A stretch of 64,000 nt of DNA. Source: Lentilactobacillus buchneri (GTDB lineage Bacteria; Bacillota; Bacilli; Lactobacillales; Lactobacillaceae). How positions within the stretch are numbered: position 1 is the first letter of the stretch; every line of letters starts with the position of its first letter. The translations under genes were made by a program, and so were the position numbers. The DNA lies in contig NZ_CP073066.1 in NCBI RefSeq assembly GCF_018314255.1, positions 930,001-994,000 of the forward strand, given 5' to 3'. The notes below the pieces were generated by a model that worked only from the letters and a program-made list of their open reading frames with translations, was not told where the DNA came from and did no database searches. Of the stretch, positions 53,957-63,440 are shown piece after piece.

Positions 53957-54999
53957 GGTAGATTGTAAAATTAATCCGAACGCTGTTCGGGCAAAAAAGA
54001 TCAGCTTCCTTTAAAATGGTGTTTACCACAAACCCATCTTTTAGGAGCTGATCTTTTGTCTAGTATAACCTATTCCGAACGAATTAAAATCGAAACCTTT
54101 TGTGAACTAGGGCTGTCCAATATCCAAATGGGCGTTCGGCTGAACCGATCACCGTCAACAATTTCTTATGAATTATCTCGATGTCAACCTTATCAGGCTG
54201 AATTAGCACAAACAGATGCCGAATACAAGCGATCACGATGTGGTCGGAAAACTAAGCTGAGCGATGAGTTAAAGCAAAAAATTCTCAACCATTTACGTCT
54301 AAGCTGGTCACCAGGAATGATTGCTCACGAATTTAAACTAGCTACTAAATCTATTTATAATTGGCTAAATCAGGGGAGAATTGATTTCTCCTTGAATGAT
54401 CTACCTGAACATGGCGTACGCCAACGGCGTAACGTTGACCAACGATCCAAATATAATCAATCTTTGGGGCGATCAATTGAACAGCGTCCCATGATGATTA
54501 ATCAACGTAATCGCATCGGCGATTTTGAACTAGATACAGTCGTTGGTCCTCGTGGGCATAGTAAGGCAGTTTTATTAACTTTAATCGATCGCAAATCACG
54601 GTTCCTTTGGGCATACCGGTTAAAAGATCGGACGACAGCGACTGTTAATGAAGCACTAACTAAGTTCCTAACCACTTTTAATGGTCCGGTGCACAGCTTT
54701 ACTGTGGACCGTGGCACTGAGTTTAGTGGGCTAGTATCACTTGAATCACAATATGGTATTAAGACCTATTACTGCCATGCTTATACGCCAGCTGAGCGCG
54801 GCAGTAATGAACGATTTAATCGGAACTTACGCTATTTTTATCCTAAGGGGACTTATTTTGAGCACATTAGTGCTCAAGGCTTGAAAACCACCTTACTCGA
54901 AATTAATCAGAGACCACTTAAAATACTTGACTGGCAAACACCTTATCAGGTCATGCTGACCAATTTGTCAAAAAATTCGGATTAAATTTGCAATCTACC
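53957..54999 (+). mobile_element. IS30-family insertion sequence, copy 2
   Basis: Same 1043-bp length and ends as the copy at 8721-9763, opposite orientation. Flanked by a 4-bp repeat atag, consistent with its own transposition into the amidase gene rather than inversion. Confidence 0.9.
54056..54985 (+). CDS. IS30-family transposase (copy 2)
   Basis: 309 residues, identical in protein sequence to the transposase at 8735-9664. TTG start after aggagctgatc. All catalytic motifs intact. Confidence 0.95.
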   Translation: MSSITYSERIKIETFCELGLSNIQMGVRLNRSPSTISYELSRCQPYQAELAQTDAEYKRSRCGRKTKLSDELKQKILNHLRLSWSPGMIAHEFKLATKSIYNWLNQGRIDFSLNDLPEHGVRQRRNVDQRSKYNQSLGRSIEQRPMMINQRNRIGDFELDTVVGPRGHSKAVLLTLIDRKSRFLWAYRLKDRTTATVNEALTKFLTTFNGPVHSFTVDRGTEFSGLVSLESQYGIKTYYCHAYTPAERGSNERFNRNLRYFYPKGTYFEHISAQGLKTTLLEINQRPLKILDWQTPYQVMLTNLSKNSD

Positions 55000-55773
55000 A
55001 TAGTTTGGATATCTTTTATTGTATTTTTCCAATGCCTTCTTTCATACCTGACTTCCCTTTGCTGGTTTCTATCCAGCTTTTGTCCCTTTCTCCAAGTCGT
55101 CTTATAAGGCTTGTGTTTTGTCTTATTGCTTGGCTGAAATTGACCGTTTGAATGCATAGATTTCTGAGAATAATGATCAGAATGGGAGTTGCGAGTTTCC
55201 TTATTCTGTGGCTGTTTTTGAGAAGTAACAGATGTAGAAGCACCATTGTTCTTAGAGTTGTTACTTTGAAACTGAGTCTGGTTAGAACTTCTACCGGTGA
55301 CAGCACTACCTGTTTTCGTAGTTGCAGAACCAACAGAATCGTTGACACCTGTCATGCCCTCAGCAGTGCTGTTATTCGTCCCATTAACGGACTGGCCTTG
55401 AGGATTGGATACAACAGTGGCAGAACCATTATTGGCTGTGGCACCAGCTGTTGCACCACCGGCAGATATTCCTCCACCGCCATTGTTATTGACGCTACTC
55501 CCACCGGAATTTCCACCAGGAATGTAGCCCCCACCGCCATTATTGTTATTATTATCGTTATTACCGTTGTCATTGTCGTTGTCGTTGTTGTCATCGTCAT
55601 TATTTTGATTCTGACTGTTAGTGACATTGGTGAATTGGCTCTGCTCATGAGCGGACGCACCAGTTGTCCCAACCAACAACAGCGACATTATCGAAATACC
55701 AACTAAACTTAAAGCTCTATACAAATACTTGTACTTGATAGGCTTCATCATCATTATCCCCCTCTAGATCAAG

Positions 55774-56567
55774 TTAAAGCAAGTTTCTAATGGTTGAGAT
55801 AATCTCACAGATTGAATTAACAATTGCGGTTCCCTGACCAACAACATTAGAAAAAGCACCCGTAATATCGTAAATTGCTTGGCCCTTATTGGCGGAAATT
55901 TGCGATTGAGTTAACTGAGGCTGCAGCTGGATATTTTGATTTTGTGCATCCTGATTTGCTTGGGCTTCTGCCGGCGTGATCGTTGGCTGAGCCTGAGTGG
56001 TATTTTGTTGCGCGGCAGTATTATTGGTATTCACTGGTGTAGCTGCATTGGTCGATGTATCGGCTTGGGTCGAATTGGTACTGTCAGCCTGATTGCTGCC
56101 ATTCGAATTATCAGTGGTCTGATCAGCTGATTTTCCCTTCTTGGTGTTATTAACAACCTGCTTGCGAATCACTTGTTGCTTAACCGTCTTAGTTCCCCGT
56201 TTAGTCTTCTTAACTTTGGTGTTGGTTTTCGTTTCTCTGTACTCGGTTGAACGAGAAACGGTCTTTTTGGCTTTCGGCGTTGCTGATTGATTAACTGTAT
56301 CCGCTTTTGAATTGTTGGGGTCATTGTTCGACGCCATATTCCCTGCAGTGTTTGAGCTTTCAACACCATTTGTTGATTGAACCGAAGCACTCTTACTTGT
56401 ATTTGTATCTGATGTCGCATTTCCGGCAGGCGACACAACTGAGGTTTGAGCAATCGGTTGACTATTTGTGCCGGCAGTGGCCGCATGTGCACCAACCGCT
56501 CCCCCTAGCAAACCCCCATAACGGAAAGCGCTAGCAATATTGTTTGTTCAATCTTATTGACTTTCAT
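55774..56567 (-). pseudogene. Secreted Asn/Gln/Thr-rich protein with a frameshifted signal peptide
   Basis: From ATG 56567 the frame reads a signal-peptide start (KVNKIEQTILLALSVMG) and then stops because a G-run (C at 56513-56517 on the plus strand) has five bases; six would restore GGLLGGAVGAHA and join the long frame to 55774. The mature part is low-complexity with an Lys-rich block (KKTKRGTKTVKQQ) and a hydrophobic C-terminal helix. Could be phase variation, a pseudogene or a sequence error. Unknown function. Confidence 0.65.
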
Positions 56568-56850
56568 TCTTGAGACCCCCAAAATAATTTGTTTTACCTG
56601 GGTAACATTTATTGTACCCATTTCTCGTTATAGCACTTTACGAATATATTACAATAGCTTTGTTCAATGCGTAACGGGATGTTGAATTTTGTTAGATTTT
56701 TTCTTCTATATTTGCGACAGGACAGCCAAACTAATTAAATATTTTAAATATTTTTATTCACAATTTTGTCCAAAAAAATAATTGACAAGTTAAATAATTA
56801 GAACCAATCCCACTTTAGGTACTAAAAAGTTACCAACAGGGGGAACTATC

Positions 56851-57315
56851 ATGAACAAGATTATCAAGTGGATCATATCATTTGTGGGAATCTTAGTACT
56901 ATCAGTTATGTTCAGTTCAACGGCCAGTGCCAGCCGGGTACATGATTGTTTCCCCGCCCCAATTCAAGGAAGATATTGGCGTGCCACGGTCAATCGAGGG
57001 GCTAATTCTATTCCAAAACATATGTACTTTTATGCTGTTAAAGACGGGTTTGTCATTAAAAATACAGCTACGGGAACGCTCAGATGCAAATGGATGATTT
57101 ACACGCATGATTACACGACATATGTACTAAATGGGGCGGAAAACAATGACCTGTCAAAAGCTGTTTGGGTCTTCATTACACCTGAAAAGAATTGGAAGAC
57201 TGTCAAGATTGGTTATAAAATCACAGGTATAAATGGGGAACCAAAGTATCCCGCTGCTCATTACCAGCATTACATAGGTACCGCAATTTCCAAAGTAACA
57301 GCCATCGTGCACTAA
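56851..57315 (+). CDS. Secreted protein of unknown function
   Basis: 154 residues. Signal peptide (ISFVGILVLSVMFSSTASA, cleavage ASA-S), mature domain with two Cys (residues near 33 and 77) that may pair, and several aromatic residues. ATG after caggggg. Opposite strand to the secreted cluster before it; own terminator. Confidence 0.65.
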   Translation: MNKIIKWIISFVGILVLSVMFSSTASASRVHDCFPAPIQGRYWRATVNRGANSIPKHMYFYAVKDGFVIKNTATGTLRCKWMIYTHDYTTYVLNGAENNDLSKAVWVFITPEKNWKTVKIGYKITGINGEPKYPAAHYQHYIGTAISKVTAIVH

Positions 57316-57335
57316 ATAAACAATGACGATCAACA

Positions 57336-57377
57336 AAATAGAAGCCCCAGAGCAATCCAGCTCCGGGACTTCTATTT
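57336..57377. terminator. Bidirectional terminator
   Basis: Stem aaatagaagccccagagc / gctccgggacttctattt with two mismatches, between convergent genes. Confidence 0.8.
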
Positions 57378-57415
57378 GTTATTGATTTTATATTATTAAT
57401 ATAGGTAGTAATAGC

Positions 57416-58510
57416 TTAAACAATTTCAAGATGCAGTTGTTGATCCTTAACCCAGTGCATGCCGAGAAGAACTCTGTAAAGCACGATTGAGATAACGGCT
57501 GGAACAACGATTCCCATTGCCAGGTAAGCAACGAACATGTTCATGTTGGTTGATGCCAGGTTAAGTGGGGCGATAAATGAGTTCAATCCCAGGCCGCCTA
57601 ATGTGTAAGGCACCTTGAAGCCAAAGAACATTGTCGCAATCGGTGCGGCCACCACAGCGGCAGTCATTGAAGGAATTGCGAGCCGTGGGTTGGCCAACAA
57701 GTTCGGGAACTGAACCTTTGGTGTGATGAAGCCTTGGGCAATGTTGGCACCAAGGTTGTTTTGACGCCATGAGATAACCGTGAAGCCAACAAATTGAGCG
57801 GTCGTTCCAATCAATGCGGCACCTGATGAAAGTGGATCAAGCATAACGGCAACTGCCAGGGCAGCTGACGATGCCGGTGTCATCAAGAAGAGTGACCATG
57901 CCAAGGCAACGGCCATTGAGCCGAGGATTGGGTTAACCTGCATTGATTGAGCGATAAAGGCACTCAACCAGTTAAGGGCTGGCGTGGTGACACTTGCAAG
58001 TCCCAAGCCGGCGATTGAACCAACTAAGGTTGAGGCAAGTGGTACTAACATCATATCAAGTGGCGTTTTACCGGTTAAATACTTACCAACTAAGGCAGCG
58101 ATTAACCCGGCGGCAACGGCACTAATAGGTTGACCAGTTGTGAAGACACCGGTTCCGGCTGCTTGTGCCATCTGGTTACCAGTGGCGGTTGCTGCGTGAA
58201 CGCCGGATGAAATGAAATAAACGGCGTTGGCCCCAACAGTTGAGGCAATCATGGAACTAAACAGGACCAGTGTGTTGGTTTTTAATTGAGATGCAACAGC
58301 GGCACCAAATGCAGGTGCCAATAACCATTGGGCAATTGCCCCGACTTGGTGTAACTGTGGCCAATTCACGAAGTTGGCAATGGTCTGGGTTAATAATCCG
58401 ACCCCTAACATCACTAGGACGGCGTTTGAAACCCCTGCTGAAACTAAGTATACGTAATCTTTGACTGTCAGTTTATCAACTGGCTTATTTGCTTCTGTAT
58501 CCATTGGCAT
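57416..58510 (-). CDS. PTS IIC-like sugar permease (EIIC_2 family)
   Basis: 364 residues, about nine to ten transmembrane segments, no IIA or IIB domain in the window. N-terminus LTVKDYVYLVSAGVSN and C-terminus GLNSFIAPLNL match the family also seen, deleted, at 25458-25886. Substrate unknown; such orphan IIC proteins may not be phosphotransferase-coupled. ATG 58510 follows gcgaggta; codons upstream have no site. Confidence 0.8.
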   Translation of the reverse strand: MPMDTEANKPVDKLTVKDYVYLVSAGVSNAVLVMLGVGLLTQTIANFVNWPQLHQVGAIAQWLLAPAFGAAVASQLKTNTLVLFSSMIASTVGANAVYFISSGVHAATATGNQMAQAAGTGVFTTGQPISAVAAGLIAALVGKYLTGKTPLDMMLVPLASTLVGSIAGLGLASVTTPALNWLSAFIAQSMQVNPILGSMAVALAWSLFLMTPASSAALAVAVMLDPLSSGAALIGTTAQFVGFTVISWRQNNLGANIAQGFITPKVQFPNLLANPRLAIPSMTAAVVAAPIATMFFGFKVPYTLGGLGLNSFIAPLNLASTNMNMFVAYLAMGIVVPAVISIVLYRVLLGMHWVKDQQLHLEIV

Positions 58511-58611
58511 TACCTCGCTTTTTTCTATAATTATAATTGCGTGAGAAAATAATGATAAAAATGAAATTGTTATCATTTAAACATCATTACGTGGAGATGT
58601 CAACACCCATT

Positions 58612-58812
58612 TTAGAAAAGAAATCGCTGGGGGCCATTTGTGTACATAGACCGTTTTTGAAGTAAGCGGTCGCAATCCTTAAGGGCATTGCTTAATGAGC
58701 GATAGACAATATGATCAGCAAAATGATGAACGATCGGCAATCGAAACTTTGGTGACTGGGTAATCTTCTCATATTGATTCGCTATTTTGATGAGAATTCT
58801 TTCATAATTCAT
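58612..58812 (-). CDS. Short uncharacterised ORF
   Basis: 66 codons, from ATG 58812, helical and basic. No good ribosome binding site and no recognised family. Kept at low confidence because it fills an otherwise empty stretch. Confidence 0.3.
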   Translation of the reverse strand: MNYERILIKIANQYEKITQSPKFRLPIVHHFADHIVYRSLSNALKDCDRLLQKRSMYTNGPQRFLF

Positions 58813-58915
58813 CAAATTTTACGATCCCTGGCTTACCGTACCCTCAGATGCGGCATGGCATGCTGGAGTATATGCTATAATCAATTTAACATCACTAAGA
58901 TCGGGAGATGAAACA

Positions 58916-59791
58916 ATGAGTAAAATCGCAATCGTAACCGACAGCACGGCCAGCCTTTCTGATGAAGAAGTCCAACGGCTTGGCAACGTGACTATCGTTC
59001 CGATCGTCGTTAACATGAACGGTACCACCTATCGTGAGGGAATTGATATTACCAATAATGAATTCTATTCCGCACTGGCGAAGGCCAAAAAATTACCGAC
59101 AACTGCACCGCCGACACCGATGGAAATGTTAAAAGTGTATGATCAGCTGGCCAATCAAGGCTACGACCAGATTCTAAGTATTCATTTGACTACTGGTATC
59201 ACGGGCTTTGTCAACAATCTGCGCACTGTAGTCCGGGGCTATACCAACGCCCAGGTTGAAGTCTATGATTCACACATCACGATTGAACCGTTGGGATATC
59301 TTGTGAAATACGCTTCAATGATGGCCAATCAAGGCGAATCAATGAGCACAATTCTCCAAAATCTGGATGATGTCCGGGCAACTATCGATGAATATTTTGT
59401 CGTCGATGACCTCAAGAACTTAGTTACCGGCGGGCGGCTCACCAACGCCGCTGCATTTGCAGGTGGCTTACTGAGAGTTAAACCGTTATTAACTTTGAAC
59501 GACCAGCATCAAATCGAAGCAATCGGAAAGATTCGGACGATGAAGAAGGCTTTGAAGCACTTGGATGAAGAATTCAACACCCAATATCAGAAAGTCGCTT
59601 ATCCGCTTCACGTGATGGTCACCGGCACCAATAACCTGCCAGCCGTTCAAAAATGGTGTGCATCCCTGAAGCCCAAATATCCCAAAGCCAGTTTTCAAGT
59701 TGGCCAGATCGGACCGGTGGTTGGAACTCACATCGGCTCGAACGCATTTGTGATCCTATGGTGCAAGCGGGTACCTGAATTAACCGTTTGA
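58916..59791 (+). CDS. degV: DegV family fatty-acid-binding protein 2
   Basis: 291 residues. TDSTASLSDEE (TDS at 8-10) and SIHLTTGITGF fit the DegV/FakB fold. ATG follows gatcgggagatg. It differs strongly from the DegV at 553-1395, so two fatty-acid binders with different specificities may exist. No fakA nearby. Confidence 0.9.
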   Translation: MSKIAIVTDSTASLSDEEVQRLGNVTIVPIVVNMNGTTYREGIDITNNEFYSALAKAKKLPTTAPPTPMEMLKVYDQLANQGYDQILSIHLTTGITGFVNNLRTVVRGYTNAQVEVYDSHITIEPLGYLVKYASMMANQGESMSTILQNLDDVRATIDEYFVVDDLKNLVTGGRLTNAAAFAGGLLRVKPLLTLNDQHQIEAIGKIRTMKKALKHLDEEFNTQYQKVAYPLHVMVTGTNNLPAVQKWCASLKPKYPKASFQVGQIGPVVGTHIGSNAFVILWCKRVPELTV

Positions 59792-59873
59792 AAGCGGTTA
59801 GGTGTTGCCTCTTGAGTAAGGTATAATAGTCTTAATACTCAAACTCGTTAACAGTATTGAAGGGAGAAATTTC

Positions 59874-61718
59874 ATGCTTAGTTATTTTGCACTCATCACC
59901 CTGGTTAAGCTGTCAGGTTTGTTAATTCCATTTATCTGGCTGCTGGTTATCGCAGACCGCCGGGGTCGAACGTACGGAACACTAGCCATTGTGCTATTGT
60001 TCATCGTCAGTTACATTAACACCTACTTCAACCTGCCGGATCTTGCGTATCCGTCTTTGATCGATGGTTGGTTGATGTGGTTCATCTTCGGAATGATTGT
60101 TGTCGCTGCGCTCCGCCGCTTTCTGTATTCACCACACGCTGCTGTTGCTCGAACAGCGGAAGCCGGCGATGGGATCGTTGGCCAAATTGTTCAGCGATTC
60201 ACCGGCGCATTTGGCTGGTTGGGTAAAATCGCCATGGTCGCCGTTCTTGCCGTGATCGTCCTCATCATCCTAGGCAGTATTACATCCCTGGTCACCAAGA
60301 TGAATCCACGACCAGCCGTTCAATCAATCCAAACGGATATGAACGATGACACCAAGAACGCGCCAATGCCCGTGATCAAAAACAGTGCCGAAACGCCTGT
60401 AGTGAACGCACCACAAACGATTTCGACCGATATGAATAACTCATTGAATAGTTTTAAGAACTCCAACGTTTATGATTTGAATCACATGCGGGTTCAGATT
60501 TATAAGGGCAAGATGATTTATGTTGCCCCTGTCGAATTCTCCGGTGGCTTCTGGCGTTATCTTCATTACTTGAAAGTGCCTGGTTACTTTAGAACCAACG
60601 CCACCGACAAGAATGCCGATCCAAAATTTGTTGCCAAGCCGATGAAGTACACGCCAAGTGCCTACTTCAACAATGATGCCGACCGGCGGATCAGCGCCCA
60701 CAGTTTGGGCTACTCAATGGTTGGTGCAACGGCTCAATTGGAAATTGACGATAACGGCACGCCTTACTATGTCAGAACACTTGCCAAACCAATTTCATAC
60801 TTGAACCGAAACTATGACTTTAAACACTATAAAGTCGCTGTTCTGAACACGATTACCGGTAAAGTGAAAGTCTACTCACCTAAGCAGGTGCCGAAGTTCG
60901 TTGATATTGCGGTCACCCCTGAATTTGTCAGTCAGGAAGTCTCAATGTTTGGCCGTTATCGGCACGGCTTCTGGAACGCAACCAGCTTTGGAGGCCACAG
61001 TGGCGTTATGAAGCCAACCACTGCCGGAACTGAAGGCGGCGACAAGTTGACGCCTTACGCTTACAAAGGCCGTGTCTATTACTTCACCGGTATGACCAGT
61101 GTCAACGAACACCAGAGTTCAATTCTTGGATATACTTTCGTTGATGCACGGACCAACACCCTGCACTATTATCGTGAGCATGGCAATGTTATGACGCCTG
61201 AACGGGCAATCTCTTATGCCCAACAGGATATCAACCCCCAGAATTACCGCGGGACATTACCGTTACTGTACCGAATCAATGGGGACCCCACTTGGGTTGT
61301 CTCCATGCTTGATCGGGATAATAACTCATTTATGAAATACGTTTATCTATTGGCGGATGGTAACAACCAAAGTGGCACTTACGCAATTGGCGACGATGCC
61401 CAAAGCACCTTGGCAATCTTCGAACAACGAGTCGAGGCAAAGACCGGGGTTGCAGCATCGGTTCCAGCCGGTAAGACCGTGAGCGGGACCATCAACCGAG
61501 TTGTTCGAACGGATAACAGTTTACTGTTCATTTTGAAGAACAACAATCAAGTTTATAAGATTGATACCAGCGCCAAGAACTTCAACCCATTGCTGCAGTT
61601 CATTGCGGAAGGCGATCGGGTCAGCTTCAAGGCCGAAACGGTTACCGGCAATAGTTTGGCAACCGCAAATGTTTCACTATCAACCTTTAAAGATACATCA
61701 TTAACTGCTAAGAAATAG
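59874..61718 (+). CDS. Large membrane-anchored protein, unknown function
   Basis: 614 residues. Four transmembrane helices within the first 140 residues, then a large extracellular domain with several strands (YKGKMIYVAPVEFSGGFW, AQLEIDDNGTPYYV, PYAYKGRVYYFTGM). ATG after gaagggaga. I do not recognise the family. Monocistronic with a strong terminator. Confidence 0.75.
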   Translation: MLSYFALITLVKLSGLLIPFIWLLVIADRRGRTYGTLAIVLLFIVSYINTYFNLPDLAYPSLIDGWLMWFIFGMIVVAALRRFLYSPHAAVARTAEAGDGIVGQIVQRFTGAFGWLGKIAMVAVLAVIVLIILGSITSLVTKMNPRPAVQSIQTDMNDDTKNAPMPVIKNSAETPVVNAPQTISTDMNNSLNSFKNSNVYDLNHMRVQIYKGKMIYVAPVEFSGGFWRYLHYLKVPGYFRTNATDKNADPKFVAKPMKYTPSAYFNNDADRRISAHSLGYSMVGATAQLEIDDNGTPYYVRTLAKPISYLNRNYDFKHYKVAVLNTITGKVKVYSPKQVPKFVDIAVTPEFVSQEVSMFGRYRHGFWNATSFGGHSGVMKPTTAGTEGGDKLTPYAYKGRVYYFTGMTSVNEHQSSILGYTFVDARTNTLHYYREHGNVMTPERAISYAQQDINPQNYRGTLPLLYRINGDPTWVVSMLDRDNNSFMKYVYLLADGNNQSGTYAIGDDAQSTLAIFEQRVEAKTGVAASVPAGKTVSGTINRVVRTDNSLLFILKNNNQVYKIDTSAKNFNPLLQFIAEGDRVSFKAETVTGNSLATANVSLSTFKDTSLTAKK

Positions 61719-61725
61719 TCACAAT

Positions 61726-61780
61726 AAAAAAGTCTTCATCGAAAACCAGTTTTCAAATTGGTTTTTGATGGAGACTTTTT
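61726..61780. terminator. Bidirectional terminator
   Basis: Stem aaaaagtc ... gacttttt with inner aaaacca / ttggtttt, overlapping the MFS stop codon. Confidence 0.8.
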
Positions 61781-63269
61781 ATGATGCTTTGGCAGCCCGT
61801 TTAACAACTTTATCATGTTCCAATTTCTGTGCCCAAATGTTAATAAGCAGAGAAATAATCATCAAAATCAACGACAGCCACATAATATTGTGAAGGCCAT
61901 TATACAAAATCATTCTCATTTGCGGCAGTAAGTGCTGCGGCAAGGAACCGCTACTGGAGGCATCGCTTAATTCGTTCATCATTTTCATGGTAATCGAACC
62001 GCCAGCCTTACTGACACCATCACGTAAGGCATTGTTCATAATGATTCCAAAAATTGAAGCCGTGAATGTCTGACTGAGCATCCGAATCAAGAAACTAAAC
62101 GAAGTCGCAATCGGGATATCCGTCGGGTTGGCATCTTGCTGGACTTTAACTTGGAGTTCATTAAAGCAGGCTCCGTTCCCGAATCCTTCAAAGGCGCCGG
62201 CAATCAATAGCACCCAATAAGGCGTTTGAACGCCAGAGATGACCATGATGATAAAGGAAATCATTAACATGACGATCCCCATGGCAATTACCCGTTGTGG
62301 CGACAAAAAGTTCCGGATGGGGGCAACGACCTCTGACCCGATAAAATCGGTAAAGGCACCGGGAATTTGCGTGGCACCACCAATCAGGGCAGGGGTTGCC
62401 AACAACCCTTGCGCCCACATTGGACTATAAATCAGGAAGGCAATAAACGCTCCCCAGATTAATGTGAACAGAACAAAGTCAATCATCAACGGCAGGTTCT
62501 TGAATAATCGACTTGGGATAATCGGATCGTCGACATTCTCTTCCAAAATCCCCATGACAATCAGGACAATAATGGAAAATCCAATCACGGCCAGCACCAA
62601 AATCAAGTTGGCATTGCCGATCATTTCAATTCCGGCAAGCAAACCCACCAATCCAATAGTCATCATAATGGCTCCCCGGTAGTCAACTGCTTGGGTCTGG
62701 CGAGTTTCATGACTGACTTTGTAATAGATTTGGACCAAGGCAATTGAGATCAGGCCAATCGGCACGTTCAGATAAAAGACCCAGTGCCAACTAAATGTAT
62801 CAACGATATAACCACCCACTAGTGGGCCGATAATCGTGGCCATGCTATAACTAGCAGAAACAAATCCCAACACCTGCATTCGTTTGCGGGGATTCTTGTA
62901 CATTCTGGCATAGATAATGTATGGCAGCGAAACCGTTCCCCCATTACCAATTCCCATCAAGGTTCGGGCGAGAATCAAGAAGACAATATTTGGCGCCATC
63001 CCTTGTAGAAATGAGCCAACCACAAATAAGGTGGCTGCTAACTGGTAGCTGCGCTTGTTGCCGATGTGTTCCCCCAATTTACTCCATAAAGGTGTACTGA
63101 CCGCGGTTCCCAACAGGAAAACGGCGACGATCCACCCCATTAATTCAATTCCGTGGAGATCGGATATAATTGCTGGTAAAGCAGTATTGATGGTTGTGTT
63201 GTCCAGTCCACTCATTGCGTTTGACAGCAACAGTGCACAAGTCACAATCATGATATCGCGTTTAGACAA
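61779..63269 (-). CDS. MFS drug exporter, DHA2 (14-helix) type
   Basis: 496 residues, 14 predicted transmembrane helices. Motif A variant GNKRSYQLAA between helices 2 and 3, motif C GLISIALVQIYYKV region and the characteristic SGLDNTTINTALPAI start of DHA2 proteins. Probable proton-coupled drug exporter of the EmrB/QacA group. TTG at 63269. Confidence 0.85.
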   Translation of the reverse strand: MSKRDIMIVTCALLLSNAMSGLDNTTINTALPAIISDLHGIELMGWIVAVFLLGTAVSTPLWSKLGEHIGNKRSYQLAATLFVVGSFLQGMAPNIVFLILARTLMGIGNGGTVSLPYIIYARMYKNPRKRMQVLGFVSASYSMATIIGPLVGGYIVDTFSWHWVFYLNVPIGLISIALVQIYYKVSHETRQTQAVDYRGAIMMTIGLVGLLAGIEMIGNANLILVLAVIGFSIIVLIVMGILEENVDDPIIPSRLFKNLPLMIDFVLFTLIWGAFIAFLIYSPMWAQGLLATPALIGGATQIPGAFTDFIGSEVVAPIRNFLSPQRVIAMGIVMLMISFIIMVISGVQTPYWVLLIAGAFEGFGNGACFNELQVKVQQDANPTDIPIATSFSFLIRMLSQTFTASIFGIIMNNALRDGVSKAGGSITMKMMNELSDASSSGSLPQHLLPQMRMILYNGLHNIMWLSLILMIISLLINIWAQKLEHDKVVKRAAKAS

Positions 63270-63440
63270 GATATTCTCCTCTTTCTTATAAAAGTCACTC
63301 TTTCTATACTACAACTTTTATACCAGAATAAGAAAGTAAGAATTTCAAAACCGCCGAACTGTACAAAAATATCTTCGACACTTCTCCCCTGTTGGATCGC
63401 CAAAAATGATAAGCTTGAGTCATCAAAGGAGGGTTCCACC

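Larger units (their letters stand above)
53452..55754 (-). pseudogene. Secreted amidase-domain protein, broken by IS30 and a frameshift
   Basis: The N-terminal part (from ATG 55754, after gaggggga) has a signal peptide and a long Asn/Asp/Gly/Ser-rich stretch. After a one-base loss in an A-run near 55037-55043 the frame continues as KKALEKYNKRYPNYSHFWQ, then after the IS30 (53957-54999) as GGDCTNWASQ, SWTTVNGFYRYW and GDVVQLH, the catalytic Cys and His regions of the amidase_6 family. So a secreted amidase, maybe wall- or peptide-directed, was inactivated at least twice. Confidence 0.8.

Noticed and set aside
8721..54999. Already inverted segment between the IS30 copies
   Set aside because: Copy 2 keeps matching atag flanks on both sides, as expected for a simple insertion; swapped flanks would be expected after inversion.
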